Below, piece by piece: positions 17,624 to 27,834 of a DNA stretch of 64,000 nucleotides; the first letter of the stretch is position 1; every line of letters starts with the position of its first letter. This DNA comes from Embleya hyalina. Its GTDB lineage: Bacteria; Actinomycetota; Actinomycetes; Streptomycetales; Streptomycetaceae. Location of the stretch: NCBI RefSeq assembly GCF_003967355.1, contig NZ_BIFH01000014.1, positions 434,001-498,000 on the forward strand. Direction: 5' to 3'. The notes beneath the pieces were generated by a model. The model was given only the letters and a program-made list of their open reading frames with translations. It made no database searches and had not been told where the DNA came from. The translations under genes and the position numbers were made by a program.

Positions 17624-18979
17624 TCACTGGACCTGGGCCACGTCGGTGTCGATCTGCTTGTCCAGATCGGCCAGGCCCTTGCTCGGGTCGCCGCCCCCGC
17701 CGGCCTCCCACTTGTACGCGAACTCCTGGAAGGTCACCTGGTACTTGCCGCCGTTGGGGCTGGCGGGCGTGGTGTTGCTCGCCGGGTGCTTGAAGGCGTC
17801 GATGAACGGCTTGAAGTGCTCGTCGTTCGCCAGCGGCGACGCGGCCAGCGCGGCGTTGGTGGTGGGCACGTTGTGGATCGCCCCCGCGAGCTGGTTCAGC
17901 GCGTCGCTGTCGGTGGTGACGAACTTGACGAACTCCCAGGCGGCCCGCTGGTGGTGGCTGGACTTGGCGATGCCGATGGTGGTGCCGGTCAGGTAGCTGC
18001 GGCCGTACTTGTCCAGCTGGTCGTCCGGGACCGGGAACGGCGCGGTGCCGTAGTTCAGGTTCGGCGCGTCCTTCGCGATCATCGCGGTGCGCCACTCGCC
18101 GTCCATCGTCATCGCGAGCTTGCCGCTCATGAACGGGTTCTCCGCGGAGAACTCCTCACCGAAGGTGGTGCGGAACTTCTCCAGCTTGTCGAATCCGCCC
18201 TGGCTCTCGACGAATTTCTTCTGCCAGGCGAGGAACTGCGGGACCGTCGGGTCCTTGGACAGGGCCGACTTGCCGTCCGGCGTCTGGTAGGTCGGACCGT
18301 ACTGGGCGAGCACGTGCGCCGGGGTGAACTCGTAGGCGTGGAAGGTGGGCAGGAAGCCCGCGACCTTGAACGTGCCGTCACCGTTGAGCTGGTTGAGCTT
18401 CTTGGCGGTCTCGACGAGTTCGGACATCGTCTTCGGCGGCCCGGCGATGCCCGCCGCCGCGAACATGTCCTTGTTGTAGTAGAGCCCGTAGGAGTCCGCG
18501 AGCAGCGGCAGCGCGCAGCGCTTGCCCTGGAACTGGGTGTAGTCCATCACCGCCTTCGGGAAGGTGGTGGCGGGGTCGATGTTGGACTGGGCCAGCCACG
18601 GCGCGAGGTCGATCCACGAGCCCGACGAACAGAACTGCCCGACGTTGTCCGTGGTGAACGAGGAGACCACGTCCGGGCCCTTGCCCGAGCGGATGCCCTG
18701 GGTGATCTTGTCGTCGGTCACGTTGGAGACGATCTTGACCGTGATGTTCGGGTGCGACGCGTTGAACCTGGCGACCAGGTCCTTGACCGCCTTGGTCTCG
18801 CTCTCGGCGCTCCAGCCGTGCCAGAAGGTGATCGTGACCTTCTTGTCGGGCGCCTCCGAGGCGCCGGTGCCGGACCCCGAGCCGCCGTCGTCGCCGGCGC
18901 ACGCGGAGGCCATCAGGGCGAGCGTGGCGGCGCACGCGAGGGTCGTGAGGGAACGACGGAGCCGTGGGAGTCTGTGCAC
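17624..18979 (-). CDS. csnE: Sugar-binding lipoprotein of ABC importer, csn-type operon
   Basis: A 451-residue family-1 solute-binding protein. The signal peptide has a basic start (RLPRLRRS), a hydrophobic core and a lipobox LMASAC, giving a lipid-anchored mature protein that starts CAGDDGGSG. The mature domain has VTITFWHGWS, RFNASHPNITVKIV and the LPLLADSYGLYYNKDMF strand typical of CUT1 binding proteins such as CebE, NgcE and MalE. The start is GTG 18979 with a GGAGGAGGA site just upstream. By operon context it delivers glucosamine oligosaccharides to the two permeases. A 239-base gap separates it from the repressor gene. Confidence 0.88.
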   Translation of the reverse strand: MHRLPRLRRSLTTLACAATLALMASACAGDDGGSGSGTGASEAPDKKVTITFWHGWSAESETKAVKDLVARFNASHPNITVKIVSNVTDDKITQGIRSGKGPDVVSSFTTDNVGQFCSSGSWIDLAPWLAQSNIDPATTFPKAVMDYTQFQGKRCALPLLADSYGLYYNKDMFAAAGIAGPPKTMSELVETAKKLNQLNGDGTFKVAGFLPTFHAYEFTPAHVLAQYGPTYQTPDGKSALSKDPTVPQFLAWQKKFVESQGGFDKLEKFRTTFGEEFSAENPFMSGKLAMTMDGEWRTAMIAKDAPNLNYGTAPFPVPDDQLDKYGRSYLTGTTIGIAKSSHHQRAAWEFVKFVTTDSDALNQLAGAIHNVPTTNAALAASPLANDEHFKPFIDAFKHPASNTTPASPNGGKYQVTFQEFAYKWEAGGGGDPSKGLADLDKQIDTDVAQVQ

Positions 18980-19218
18980 TGGGTCCTCCTCCGGAGATGG
19001 CGGCGGCGCGGCCGGGACGAGCGGCGCCGTGGTCCTGGCGGTGGTACGGGGTGCTGCCGGTGGCGCTGGGATGTGCCCGGACAGGGGTGGGCCCGGGCGG
19101 GGGTGTGCCCGGGACGGGGTGCGCCCGGGCGCCGGCGGGTCGCGGCGGTGGTCGGCGTCGGATGGCGCGCGTACGGGGAAGGGCGTACCGGATGGGCCTA
19201 CGGGGTGTGTGTGGTGCG
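18980..19218. other. csnR-csnE intergenic region with GC hairpins
   Basis: This 239-base gap lies within the operon. It has an inverted repeat CCCGGGC (19092-19098) / GCCCGGG (19107-19113) followed by a GCGCCCGGGCGC palindrome. Such structure could lower or stabilise downstream mRNA after the repressor gene. No copy of the TTAGGAA operator occurs here, so the genes are most likely served by the promoter ahead of the repressor. Confidence 0.45.
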
Positions 19219-20430
19219 TCAGGTCGTGGTGAAGACGACGTCGCGGGCGACGTCGAGCGCCGCGTGCACGGCGCCGGTGAGCACGGGGTTGGCGGGCACG
19301 TCGCCGAGCACGACGCGTGGGCGCGGGATCGCGAGGCGGTGCAACTCGTCCACCACGCGTGAGCGCAACGCTTCGCCGCCGGCCATCGGGATGGCCCCCG
19401 ACAACACGACGAGTCCCGGATCCAGGACCGAGACGATCACCGCGATTCCCACCGCCAGCCGGTTCGCCAACTCGTCGAGGAAGGCGCCGCCGCGCGGTTC
19501 GGTCGCCCGCACCGCCCGGGCGACGGCCTGCGGCGCGGTACGACTGCCCACGCCGTAGGCGCGGGCCAGGGACAACACGGCGGGCGCGCCCGCGAGTTGC
19601 TGGAAGCCGCCGGTATTGCGCCGGCTGACGTCGTGCGGCAGCGGCGCGCCGGGCATCGGCATGTAGCCGACCTCGCCCGCGCCGCCGGTCGAACCTCGGT
19701 GCAGCCGGCCGCCGATCACGATCGCGCAGCCGATTCCCTCATCGACCCACAGCAGCACGAAGTCGCCCGCGTCGCGGGCCGATCCGTCCCGCTGCTCGGC
19801 GAGCGCGGCGAGGTTGACGTCGTTCTCCACGTCCACCGTCAGGCCCAGCGCCTCGCGGATCTGGTCCAGCACCCCGGGGGAGTGCCAGCCCGCGAGGTGG
19901 CGGCCGTAGCGGAACTGCTCGGTGGTCGGGTCGAACGCGCCCGGGATGCCGATCACCATGTGTGCGAGATCGGCGAGGTCGAGCCCGGCCGGCTTGGCGG
20001 CGGCCCGGACCGCCTCCCGGATCCGGCCCGGTGTATCGGCCGACTCCCGGCGCGGGGTGGCCAGTTCGTGCTCGCCCACCACCCGTCCGGTCAGATCGGC
20101 GATGGCCACCCGGATCCGGGCGGGCGTGACGTCCAGGCCCGCGACGTGCCCCGCCGCCGGGTTGATCTCGTACAGCTGGGCGCCGGGCCCCCGGCCGCCC
20201 TCGGTGGTACCGACCCCGACGACCAGGCCCGCCGCCTCCAGGCGGGAGAGCAGCTGAGAGGCGGTCGGCTTCGACAAACCGGTCATCGAGCCGATCTGGC
20301 CCCGGGACAGCCGCCCGTGCCGCAAGAGGAGTTCGAGCGCGGCCCGGTCGTTGATGGCCCGCAAAAGGCTCGGCCGCCCGGCCTGCTCCCGCCCGGACGC
20401 TGCCGCGCCGCGCTCGGTGCTCCCGGCCAT
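19219..20430 (-). CDS. csnR: ROK-family transcriptional repressor, csn-type operon
   Basis: A 403-residue regulator with an N-terminal winged helix (LSRGQIGSMTGLSKPTASQLLSRLEAAGLV, shortened; about residues 40-70) and a ROK sugar-kinase-like domain (GLDVTPARIRVAIADLTG, IGIPGAFD, WVDEGIGCAIVIGG). The usual CxCGxxGCxE zinc motif of ROK proteins is absent: the matching segment reads PMPGAPLPHDVSRRNTGG with no cysteines. ATG 20430 is chosen because AAGGGAG stands 8 bases upstream. The palindrome TTAGGAA-ACC-TTCCTAA just upstream is a CsnR-type operator, so it very likely represses its own operon until a glucosamine oligosaccharide binds. Confidence 0.82.
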   Translation of the reverse strand: MAGSTERGAAASGREQAGRPSLLRAINDRAALELLLRHGRLSRGQIGSMTGLSKPTASQLLSRLEAAGLVVGVGTTEGGRGPGAQLYEINPAAGHVAGLDVTPARIRVAIADLTGRVVGEHELATPRRESADTPGRIREAVRAAAKPAGLDLADLAHMVIGIPGAFDPTTEQFRYGRHLAGWHSPGVLDQIREALGLTVDVENDVNLAALAEQRDGSARDAGDFVLLWVDEGIGCAIVIGGRLHRGSTGGAGEVGYMPMPGAPLPHDVSRRNTGGFQQLAGAPAVLSLARAYGVGSRTAPQAVARAVRATEPRGGAFLDELANRLAVGIAVIVSVLDPGLVVLSGAIPMAGGEALRSRVVDELHRLAIPRPRVVLGDVPANPVLTGAVHAALDVARDVVFTTT

Positions 20431-20453
20431 GAGCGGTCTCCCTTTCGCCACTG

Positions 20454-20470
20454 TTAGGAAACCTTCCTAA
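20454..20470. promoter_or_regulatory. ROK operator (csnR box)
   Basis: TTAGGAA-ACC-TTCCTAA is a perfect 7-base inverted repeat 24 bases upstream of the ROK gene start. Operators of Streptomyces ROK repressors, including CsnR, are interrupted palindromes with AGGAA and TTCCT arms. On the minus strand a possible -10 (TACAAC, about 20473-20478) lies just ahead of it, so binding would cover the transcription start. Confidence 0.75.
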
Positions 20471-20520
20471 GAGTTGTAGAGGAAATTAGGCCCGCCCTCT
20501 CGGCACTGTCAAGGGTGTCC

Positions 20521-20541
20521 GGCAAGGTCGTTCACCTTGCC
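20521..20541. promoter_or_regulatory. Inverted repeat upstream of csnR
   Basis: GGCAAGGT-CGTTC-ACCTTGCC is a perfect 8-base inverted repeat about 50 bases beyond the ROK operator. It may be a second operator or a hairpin ending transcription of the M4 gene. Nothing in the window decides between the two. Confidence 0.4.
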
Positions 20542-20590
20542 CGACAAGGGAGTCCGTCCGCCGGGGCCGGCGAAGGGCCCCGACGTGCGG

Positions 20591-20626
20591 CTGCCCGGCG
20601 GGCCCACCTGCGGGCCTGCCGGGCAG
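20591..20626. terminator. Strong GC hairpin after the M4 protease gene
   Basis: Two 15-base arms (20591-20605 and 20612-20626) match at 14 of 15 positions around a 6-base loop. It lies about 155 bases past the M4 stop codon in the gap before the csn promoter, where a transcriptional barrier is expected. There is no T-run. Confidence 0.6.
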
Positions 20627-20780
20627 CACGATCGAAAAAGCCGGGAACCGGGAACCGGGAGTGGAACCACGGGTGGAGCTACGGGTGGAGCCGTGGACGA
20701 GTGCTACCGGTGGGTACTACCGACCCGAAATACCCGCAGGCAGACCCGACTTCACGCGGACTCCGCGCGGGCCGATGTGC

Positions 20781-23129
20781 TCAGCACGGTCCGAGGTCGA
20801 GCCACACCCCCCACTGTCCGGTGGTTCCGGGGGTTTCGCCCTGGGTCCACCACTTGGCGCGGTAGGTGTGCCCCTGGTACGAGACGGTGTTGCCGCCCAC
20901 GTAGACGGTGTTCGCGTCCCACGGGGGCGCGGAGCAGTTGCCCGGACCGGTGCCGACCGTCAGTCGGTAGTCCACGCTGTGCGTGGTACCGGTACCGGTG
21001 GCGGTGACCGTCACCGTGTACGTCCCCGCCGTCGCCGTGGAACTCGCGGACAACTTCAGCGACGACGAAGCGCCGGACTGGATGGTGCCGGGGGTGAACA
21101 CGGCGGTCACGCCGTTGGGCAGGGTCCCGGTGGACAGCGTGAGCTGCTGCGGGGTGCCGCTGGTGGTCGCCGTGGTCAGCGACGTGGTGACGTCCCCGCC
21201 GGGCGTCACGGTGCCCTGGGTCGGGTTGAGCGAGACGGAGAAGTCGGGGTTGCCCGGACCGGAGCCGACCGTCAGCTGGTACTGCGCGCTGTGCGTGGTG
21301 GCGGTGCCGGTGGCGGTGATCGTGATCGGGAACGACCCCTGGGCCGCGCCCGAACTCGCCGTGAACTTCAGCGACGAGCTGTTGCCCGACTGGACGGTGC
21401 CCGGGGTGAACACGGCGGTCACGCCGCTGGGCAGGGTCCCGGTGGTCAGGGTGAGCTGCTGTGCGTTGCCACCCGTGGTCGTGGTGCCGACGGAGGTGGT
21501 GACGTCACCGCCGGGCTGCACGCTGCCCGACGTCGGGTTGAGCGCGAGAGAGAAGTCGTCCGGGTTGCCGACGCAGGTCGGGTCGCCGGTCTGTGCGGGC
21601 AGGCTGACGGCGTCCCACGCGGCCTTGGTCTTGTTGAACAGCGCGCAGGTCGGGTCGAGGCTCTTCGCCGCGGTCAGCGTCGTGGTGCGGTACTTCTTGT
21701 AGGTCATGCCGCTGGTCTTGAGCAGCATGCCGCCGTAGAAGACCTTGCCCGCGTTCTGGATGCCGACGCCGGTCAGCGTGGTGCTGTTGCAGGTCGGGCT
21801 GCCGGGCTTGCCGTTGCCTGCCGGAGCGGTGCCCTCGGCGAGCAGGTAGAACCAGTGGTTCAGCGGACCGGCCGCCTTGTGCACCTCGGTGTTCGGGATC
21901 GAGGAGCTGTAGCAGTCGGGGTCGCCGTTGGTGGACGGCTTGTACATGTAGCGGATCGGGCCCTGGCCGACCAGGTTGACGGTCTCGCCCACCGTGTAGT
22001 CCGGCGAGTCGAAGGAGGTGGGCTCGTTCGTGTACGCCTCGGTCAGCGCGCCGAAGATGTCTCCGGTGCCCTCGCCGAGTCCGGCTTCACGGCTGGTGCC
22101 GCCGGGGGTGAACTGGTCGATGCCGTGGCCGAATTCGTGGCCCACGACGTCCATCGAGCCGATCCACTGGTTGGCCTGGTTGTGGCCGATGGAGACGGAG
22201 GAGCCGTCCCAGTAGGCGTTGACGTCGTTCAGGCCGACCTTGACCGGCCAGCTGCCGCCGGTGCCGTTGTGGCCGTTGCGACCGAGCCAGTCCTTGAGCA
22301 TGTTCCATTCGTTCTGCGCCGCCCACATGACGTCGACGCAGCCGGTCTCCTTGCTGGACGCCTGGCCGTTGCCCCACGAGTCGGTGGACTTCGTGAAGAC
22401 CTGGCCGGTGGCGTTGTCGGCGCAGCTCAGACCGGGACGGGTGGTGTCGCGGAGGGAGTACGAACCGGCCGAGCCGCTGGTCTGGATGGTCAGCGGATTC
22501 GGGCCGTTCCACTGGCTGTTGCCGGTACCGGCCTTGACGTCGTCGACCTTGTCCAGGACCTGGCCGGTGCTCGCGTCGACGAACACGTGCAGTCGGCTGG
22601 GGGCGGTGTCGGTACGGCCGGTGACCACCGTCTCCCACGCCAGGTTGCTGTTGCCGTCCAGGACGTGGACGACGAGGCGGTGCGATTCGACCTTGTCCAC
22701 GACCGGAAGCTGGGCCTTGGACGTGGCCTCGGCGGTGCCCGCGGCCACGGTCGCCCGGGTCGGGACGGATATCTGCGCGCTGGTCGCGGCCTGGGTCCCG
22801 CGGACCCGGCCCTGACCGTCGGCCATGACCACCGCGTCGCCGCCGACGACCGGCAGGCCGCGGTAGGTGCGCTGGTACGCGACCGAGTACAGGTCGTTGA
22901 TCCAGGGGGTGACGAGCTGACGTTCGAACTTCTCGTCCGGGCCCTTCGCGAGGGCGTCCAGACCGTTCGCGACTGCCCGGTCGGCGGCGGATACCGCCTT
23001 GTCCTGCGAGCTTGCGGGGGGAGGGGAGGACAGTTCGTCGGTACCGGCCGAGGACGAGCCGGCCGCGCCGATCGCCAGGCCGGCGATCAGGGCGAGGACG
23101 GTCCCGGCCGTGGTCGTTCTGCGATTCAT
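20781..23129 (-). CDS. Secreted M4 (thermolysin-like) metalloprotease with Ig-like repeats and chitin-binding tail
   Basis: A 782-residue exoenzyme: signal peptide (about 1-25), FTP/PepSY-type propeptide (about 40-200), then the peptidase M4 domain with HEFGH at 331-335, third zinc ligand Glu353 in GLGEGTGD and catalytic His in [10 protein letters not shown]. Two Ig-like repeats of about 95 residues follow, each opening FS(L/V)(A/S)LNPT and ending (Q/R)LTVG(S/T)GPGN. A CBM5/12-like tail ([18 protein letters not shown]...WVW-type core) ends in DLGPC. ATG 23129 follows AAGGAG; longer frames are shadow. It is a close paralogue of the protein at 47725-50922, including the promoter region. Likely role: digestion of protein bound to chitinous or cell-wall material. 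Confidence 0.93.
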   Translation of the reverse strand: MNRRTTTAGTVLALIAGLAIGAAGSSSAGTDELSSPPPASSQDKAVSAADRAVANGLDALAKGPDEKFERQLVTPWINDLYSVAYQRTYRGLPVVGGDAVVMADGQGRVRGTQAATSAQISVPTRATVAAGTAEATSKAQLPVVDKVESHRLVVHVLDGNSNLAWETVVTGRTDTAPSRLHVFVDASTGQVLDKVDDVKAGTGNSQWNGPNPLTIQTSGSAGSYSLRDTTRPGLSCADNATGQVFTKSTDSWGNGQASSKETGCVDVMWAAQNEWNMLKDWLGRNGHNGTGGSWPVKVGLNDVNAYWDGSSVSIGHNQANQWIGSMDVVGHEFGHGIDQFTPGGTSREAGLGEGTGDIFGALTEAYTNEPTSFDSPDYTVGETVNLVGQGPIRYMYKPSTNGDPDCYSSSIPNTEVHKAAGPLNHWFYLLAEGTAPAGNGKPGSPTCNSTTLTGVGIQNAGKVFYGGMLLKTSGMTYKKYRTTTLTAAKSLDPTCALFNKTKAAWDAVSLPAQTGDPTCVGNPDDFSLALNPTSGSVQPGGDVTTSVGTTTTGGNAQQLTLTTGTLPSGVTAVFTPGTVQSGNSSSLKFTASSGAAQGSFPITITATGTATTHSAQYQLTVGSGPGNPDFSVSLNPTQGTVTPGGDVTTSLTTATTSGTPQQLTLSTGTLPNGVTAVFTPGTIQSGASSSLKLSASSTATAGTYTVTVTATGTGTTHSVDYRLTVGTGPGNCSAPPWDANTVYVGGNTVSYQGHTYRAKWWTQGETPGTTGQWGVWLDLGPC

Positions 23130-23258
23130 CGAGGCTCCTTGGGAGGGGACATGCCTCGACCACGTCGCCGACGTGCACCGCGGCGCTGGGGAGCGACACG
23201 GGCGACCGTGCAGGCCGGGTACGTGCCCGAGCGAGCGAAACACTCACACGGGTGTGGG
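23130..23258 (-). repeat. Upstream region of M4 gene, shared with the second M4 locus (copy A)
   Basis: About 130 bases directly upstream of the start codon are nearly the same as 50923-51053. They include the AAGGAG ribosome site and the small palindrome CACAC-GG-GTGTG (23245-23256) at the far end. Identity stops soon after that palindrome, which suggests that one regulatory unit was copied together with the gene. Confidence 0.7.
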
Positions 23259-23539
23259 GCGGCGGAGAAGCGCTCGGCGGCGATCGGCTAGTTCTGGCAA
23301 ATGCTCGGGGGCCGACGGAATCCCGGATGGCGGATCCGGACGACGGATGACGCCTTCCGGCCGGTTGCCGATGATTAGCGGCGAAATATCGGGCAACTCT
23401 CAAGATCCGGCAACCGGGCCGGATCCGGAACACCGTGCGGACCGCCCCGGACCGGACGGGCGCACCGGACCGGGACGGGGCGTACCGAACCGTGCGGGGC
23501 GCACCGACCCGTACGGACGTACGGACCCAGGAGGCGACG
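23259..23539. other. Divergent intergenic region, M4 protease to sugar porter
   Basis: About 280 bases between the conserved M4 promoter block and the sugar porter start. It contains a less GC-rich stretch (about 23350-23410, GATTAGCGGCGAAATATCGGG) that may hold a promoter, then a repetitive GGACC/CGTACGG-rich leader. No gene could be supported. Confidence 0.4.
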
Positions 23540-25006
23540 TTGGCCGGCAGCACAGCGACGACCGGGCAGTCGAGCGGCGGCGGCGACGGGGCCTCGGGCG
23601 GAGGTTCCGGCGGCGGCTATTCGGAGAACCTCGGCCACGTCATCTTCATCACGGCCGCGGCCGCCATGGGTGGATTCCTTTTCGGCTACGACAGTTCGGT
23701 GATCAACGGCGCGGTCGAGGGCATCCGGGGCAAGTTCTCGCCGGGTTCGAGTCTGCTCGCCCAGGTGGTCGCCGCCGCCCTGATCGGTTGTGCGATCGGG
23801 GCCGCGATCGCCGGCCGGATCGCCGACCGGATCGGGCGCATCCGGGTGATGCAGATCGCCGCCGTGCTGTTCGCGGTCAGCGCGGTGGGATCCGCGCTGC
23901 CGTTCGCGCTGTGGGACCTGGCCCTGTGGCGCGTCCTGGGCGGTACGGCGATCGGGATGGCCTCGGTGATCGGTCCGGCGTACATCGCCGAGGTCGCCCC
24001 GCCGGCCTATCGCGGTCGGCTCGGCTCGTTCCAGCAGGCCGCCATCGTCACCGGCATCGCGGTCTCCCAGTTGGTCAACTGGGGCATCCTCAACCTGGCC
24101 GACGGCGACCAGCGCGGCGAGCTGATCTTCGGTCTGGAGGCGTGGCAGGTGATGCTCGGTGTGATGGTGCTGCCGGCCGTGCTGTACGGCCTGTTCACCT
24201 TCACCATCCCCGAGTCGCCGCGCTTCCTGCTCTCCGTCGGGCGGGAGGCGCAGGCGAGGAAGGTGCTCGCCGAGGTGGAGTCCGACCACGTCGACCTGGA
24301 CGCGCGGGTGGCGGAGATCCGCGACGCGATGCGGCGCGAGCACAAGTCCACGTTCAAGGACCTGTTGGGCGGCGGCGGGTTCGTGTTCCTGCCGATCGTG
24401 TGGATCGGCATCGGGCTGTCGGTGTTCCAGCAGCTCGTCGGGATCAACGTGATCTTCTACTACTCGGCGTCGCTGTGGCAGTCGGTGGGCATCGACCCGA
24501 ACAGCTCGTTCCTGTACTCGTTCACCACCTCGATCATCAACATCATCGGCACGATCATCGCCATCTCGCTGGTCGACCGGGTGGGCCGCAAGCCGCTCGC
24601 GCTGGTCGGTTCGACGGGTATGGCGATCTCGCTCGGCATGGTCGCGTGGGCCTTCTCGGCGCGCACGGGGCAGGGCAAGAGCATCAAACTCCCGGACACC
24701 GAGGGCACCGTCGCGCTGATCGCGGCCCACTCGTTCGTGTTGTTCTTCGCGCTGTCGTGGGGCGTGGTGGTGTGGGTCTTCCTGGGCGAGATGTTCCCGA
24801 ACCGGATCCGCGCGGCGGCGCTGGGGGTGGCGGCGTCGGCGCAGTGGATCGCGAACTGGGTGATCACGGTGTCGTTTCCGACGTTGTCGGACTGGAATCT
24901 GTCGGCGACGTATGTGATGTACGCGTGCTTCGCGGTGTTGTCGATTCCGTTCGTGGTGAAGTTCGTGCCGGAGACGAAAGGGAAGACGTTGGAGGAAATG
25001 GGGTAG
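23540..25006 (+). CDS. Sugar porter family MFS transporter
   Basis: A 488-residue, 12-helix proton-symport-type transporter. Sugar porter signatures are clear: GYDSSVINGAVEGI in helix 1, DRIGR (motif A), PESPRFLL after helix 6, FQQLVGINVIFYYS in helix 7, DRVGRKPL, and PETKGKTLEEM at the C-terminus. This is the XylE/AraE/GalP-type group, so a monosaccharide such as xylose, arabinose or glucose is likely. The TTG start at 23540 is preceded by CAGGAGG at 6-base spacing; upstream frame is Arg/Thr/Pro-rich and not protein-like. A Gly/Ser-rich N-terminus of about 25 residues precedes helix 1. Confidence 0.92.
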   Translation: MAGSTATTGQSSGGGDGASGGGSGGGYSENLGHVIFITAAAAMGGFLFGYDSSVINGAVEGIRGKFSPGSSLLAQVVAAALIGCAIGAAIAGRIADRIGRIRVMQIAAVLFAVSAVGSALPFALWDLALWRVLGGTAIGMASVIGPAYIAEVAPPAYRGRLGSFQQAAIVTGIAVSQLVNWGILNLADGDQRGELIFGLEAWQVMLGVMVLPAVLYGLFTFTIPESPRFLLSVGREAQARKVLAEVESDHVDLDARVAEIRDAMRREHKSTFKDLLGGGGFVFLPIVWIGIGLSVFQQLVGINVIFYYSASLWQSVGIDPNSSFLYSFTTSIINIIGTIIAISLVDRVGRKPLALVGSTGMAISLGMVAWAFSARTGQGKSIKLPDTEGTVALIAAHSFVLFFALSWGVVVWVFLGEMFPNRIRAAALGVAASAQWIANWVITVSFPTLSDWNLSATYVMYACFAVLSIPFVVKFVPETKGKTLEEMG

Positions 25007-25044
25007 TGGCGGGGCGGTCGGTGGGCTCGCCGGGGGTCGGTGGT

Positions 25045-25151
25045 CAGTGGCGGGTTCGGGTTTGGGGTTGGGGTTGGGCTTGGGCTTGGGCTTTGGCTCG
25101 GGTTTGGGCTTGGGCTTCGGCTCGGGTTTGGGCTCGGGCTTGGGTTCGGGC
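25045..25151. repeat. G-rich hexamer-like simple repeat (GGGCTT/GGGTTT/GGGTTC)
   Basis: About 100 bases of imperfect 6-base units, with GGG on the plus strand every six bases. It fills the convergent gap between the sugar porter and the ABC permease and touches the permease stop codon. Runs of GGG at regular spacing could form G-quadruplexes. All frames through it give low-complexity Gly/Leu or Pro-X peptides, so it is treated as non-coding. Confidence 0.8.
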
Positions 25152-26794
25152 TCAGCCGAGGTCGCGGCGGCGTAGGCCGGTCAGGCCCGCGATGGGCAGG
25201 ACGGCCGCGAGGGCGAGCAGGTAGGCGTACGGCGTGGCGGTGACGTCGGCGCCGGGCAGCTTCGGCAGGTGGGCGAACGGTGATACGTCCAGGAGCGCCT
25301 GCGGCAGCTTCAGGGCCGGGCCGAGCCAGCCGAGCGCGATCACCAGGCCGACCAGGCCCCAGACCGCCGGGGTGAGGCGGGGCAGCGCGCCGACGATCAG
25401 GACGGCCAGGCCGGTCATCACCCACACGGCGGGCGTCTGGGCCAGGGTGGCGAGCAGGACGCGGGGGAGTTGGCCGGAAACGTCCCCCACGGTGATCCCG
25501 TACGACAGACCCATCGCGAGGCCGCCGGCGGCCAGGACGGCGGCCGCGCCGAGGTAGGCGATCACCAGGTGCCCCCCGGCCCAGCGCAGTCGGCCGACCG
25601 CGTTGGCGAGCAGTGGTTCGGCCCGGGCGGCGGTCTCCTCGTCGCGCAGGCGCAGGATCGAACCGGCCGCGAACACCACGCAGATCAGGCCGAGCAGGCC
25701 GATCAGGGTGGACAGGAACGCGTCGGTCAGGTCGACGTGTCCGCCCATGCGGCGGACCAGGTCACGGGTGCCGTCGTTGTCGCCGACGATGTCCTTGGCG
25801 CCGTCGGCGATGCCGCCGAACACCGCGCCGCCGAAGGCGAGGCCGATCGCCCAGGCCGCGAGGGTGCCGCGTTGCAGGCGCCAGGCGAGGCCGTACGCGC
25901 CGGCCAACGACGCGGGGGCGTGGGCCGGTCCGGGGCGTGGGCGGATGAAGCCGGCGCCGATGTCGCGCCGACCGGCGAGGGCGTACGCGAGCACGGCGCA
26001 CCCGGCCGCGAGGGCGGCGGTGGGGAGCAGGGCCCACCAGCGGTCGCCGGCGAAGGGGCGGACGTTTTCGGCCCAGCCGAGCGGGGTCACCCACACGAGT
26101 GGATGGCTGCCCCCGTCGGCCGCGGGCCGCGCCGCGTCGCCCGCCGCGCGCAGGACGAAGGCGACGCCCAGGACGGCGACGGCGATGCCGCGGGCGAGGC
26201 GGGTGTTCTCGGTGAGTTGTGCGGACACCGCCGCGATGCCGGCGAAGGCCATCCCGGTCAGCGCCACGGACGTGCCGAACGCGAGGGAGCCGGCGGTGGA
26301 TTGGCCGGCGCCGCGCAGGACGGCGGTACACAGGACCAGGAGCGCGAGGTTGGCCAGGGCGGCGCCGGTCAGGGCCGCGGTGAGGGGCGCACGGCGGCCG
26401 ACCATCGCGGCGGACAGCGCCTCCTGGCGACCCGTCTCCTCCTCGTCGCGGGTGTGCCGGATCACCACGAGCAGGCTCATCAGGCCGGCGAGGAGGGCGA
26501 GGGTGGCGCCGACGCGCCAGACGGTGAGGGCGCCGTAGGAGTCGGCGTAGACCGCGCCGTAAAGGGCCCGGAACGAGCCGTTGGCGTTCATGTCGTGCGC
26601 GACGTCGGCGCGTTCGGCGGCGGTGTCGTACAGCTTCTCGAGGGAGCGTTCGGTGCTGGACAGGGTGCCGACCAGGGCCACCACCCAGACCGGGAGCAAC
26701 ACGCGGTCGCGGCGGAGGGCGAGGCGGACGAGGGTGGGGGTGCCGGCGAGGTGGCGGGCCGACGCGGTGGGGGTGGGGGCGACGGCGGTGGCGG

Positions 26795-26798
<4 letters not shown>
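25152..26798 (-). CDS. ABC exporter permease, large multi-span type
   Basis: A 548-residue membrane protein with about 12 hydrophobic segments in two similar halves. Each half begins with a (R)LALRRDR or [11 protein letters not shown] motif and a helix, and has an (R/T)RDEEE(T)/[11 protein letters not shown] element before a helix block. This is the bacterial exporter-type permease found in actinomycetes with a separate ATPase. ATG 26798 overlaps the ATPase stop (ATGA). It forms the membrane part of an exporter with the next protein. Substrate unknown; drug or polyketide export is common in the family. The stop codon abuts the G-rich repeat. Confidence 0.85.
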
Positions 26799-27718
<920 letters not shown>

Positions 27719-27725
27719 GTTTCAG

Positions 27726-27763
27726 AACATACGCTTCCTTCAGAAAGTTGTGAAGTTAAGGAA
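27726..27763 (-). promoter_or_regulatory. Promoter of the ABC exporter with overlapping inverted repeat
   Basis: On the minus strand TTCACA (-35, 27749-27754) and TATGTT (-10, 27726-27731) are exactly 17 bases apart. The ATG at 27718 follows the -10 by 7 bases. TTCCTT (27735-27740) and AAGGAA (27758-27763) form an inverted repeat around the -35, a good candidate operator for the divergent regulator. Confidence 0.65.
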
Positions 27764-27834
27764 AGTCAAGAATCATCAAGGGTGGAGCGGGGAGCGGCAG
27801 TGCGTTCCGTGGGTGCCCGGAGGGTGGTCGTAAG

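Noticed and set aside
20661-23291. 876-codon open frame on the plus strand opposite the M4 protease
   Set aside because: No motif, Val/Gly/Arg-rich composition and no ribosome site; it mirrors the codon bias of the real minus-strand gene. A similar 1144-codon frame opposite the second protease was rejected for the same reason.
25040-25243. Plus-strand ORF rich in Gly-Leu-Gly-Phe
   Set aside because: It is only a translation of the G-rich simple repeat and runs antisense into the permease.
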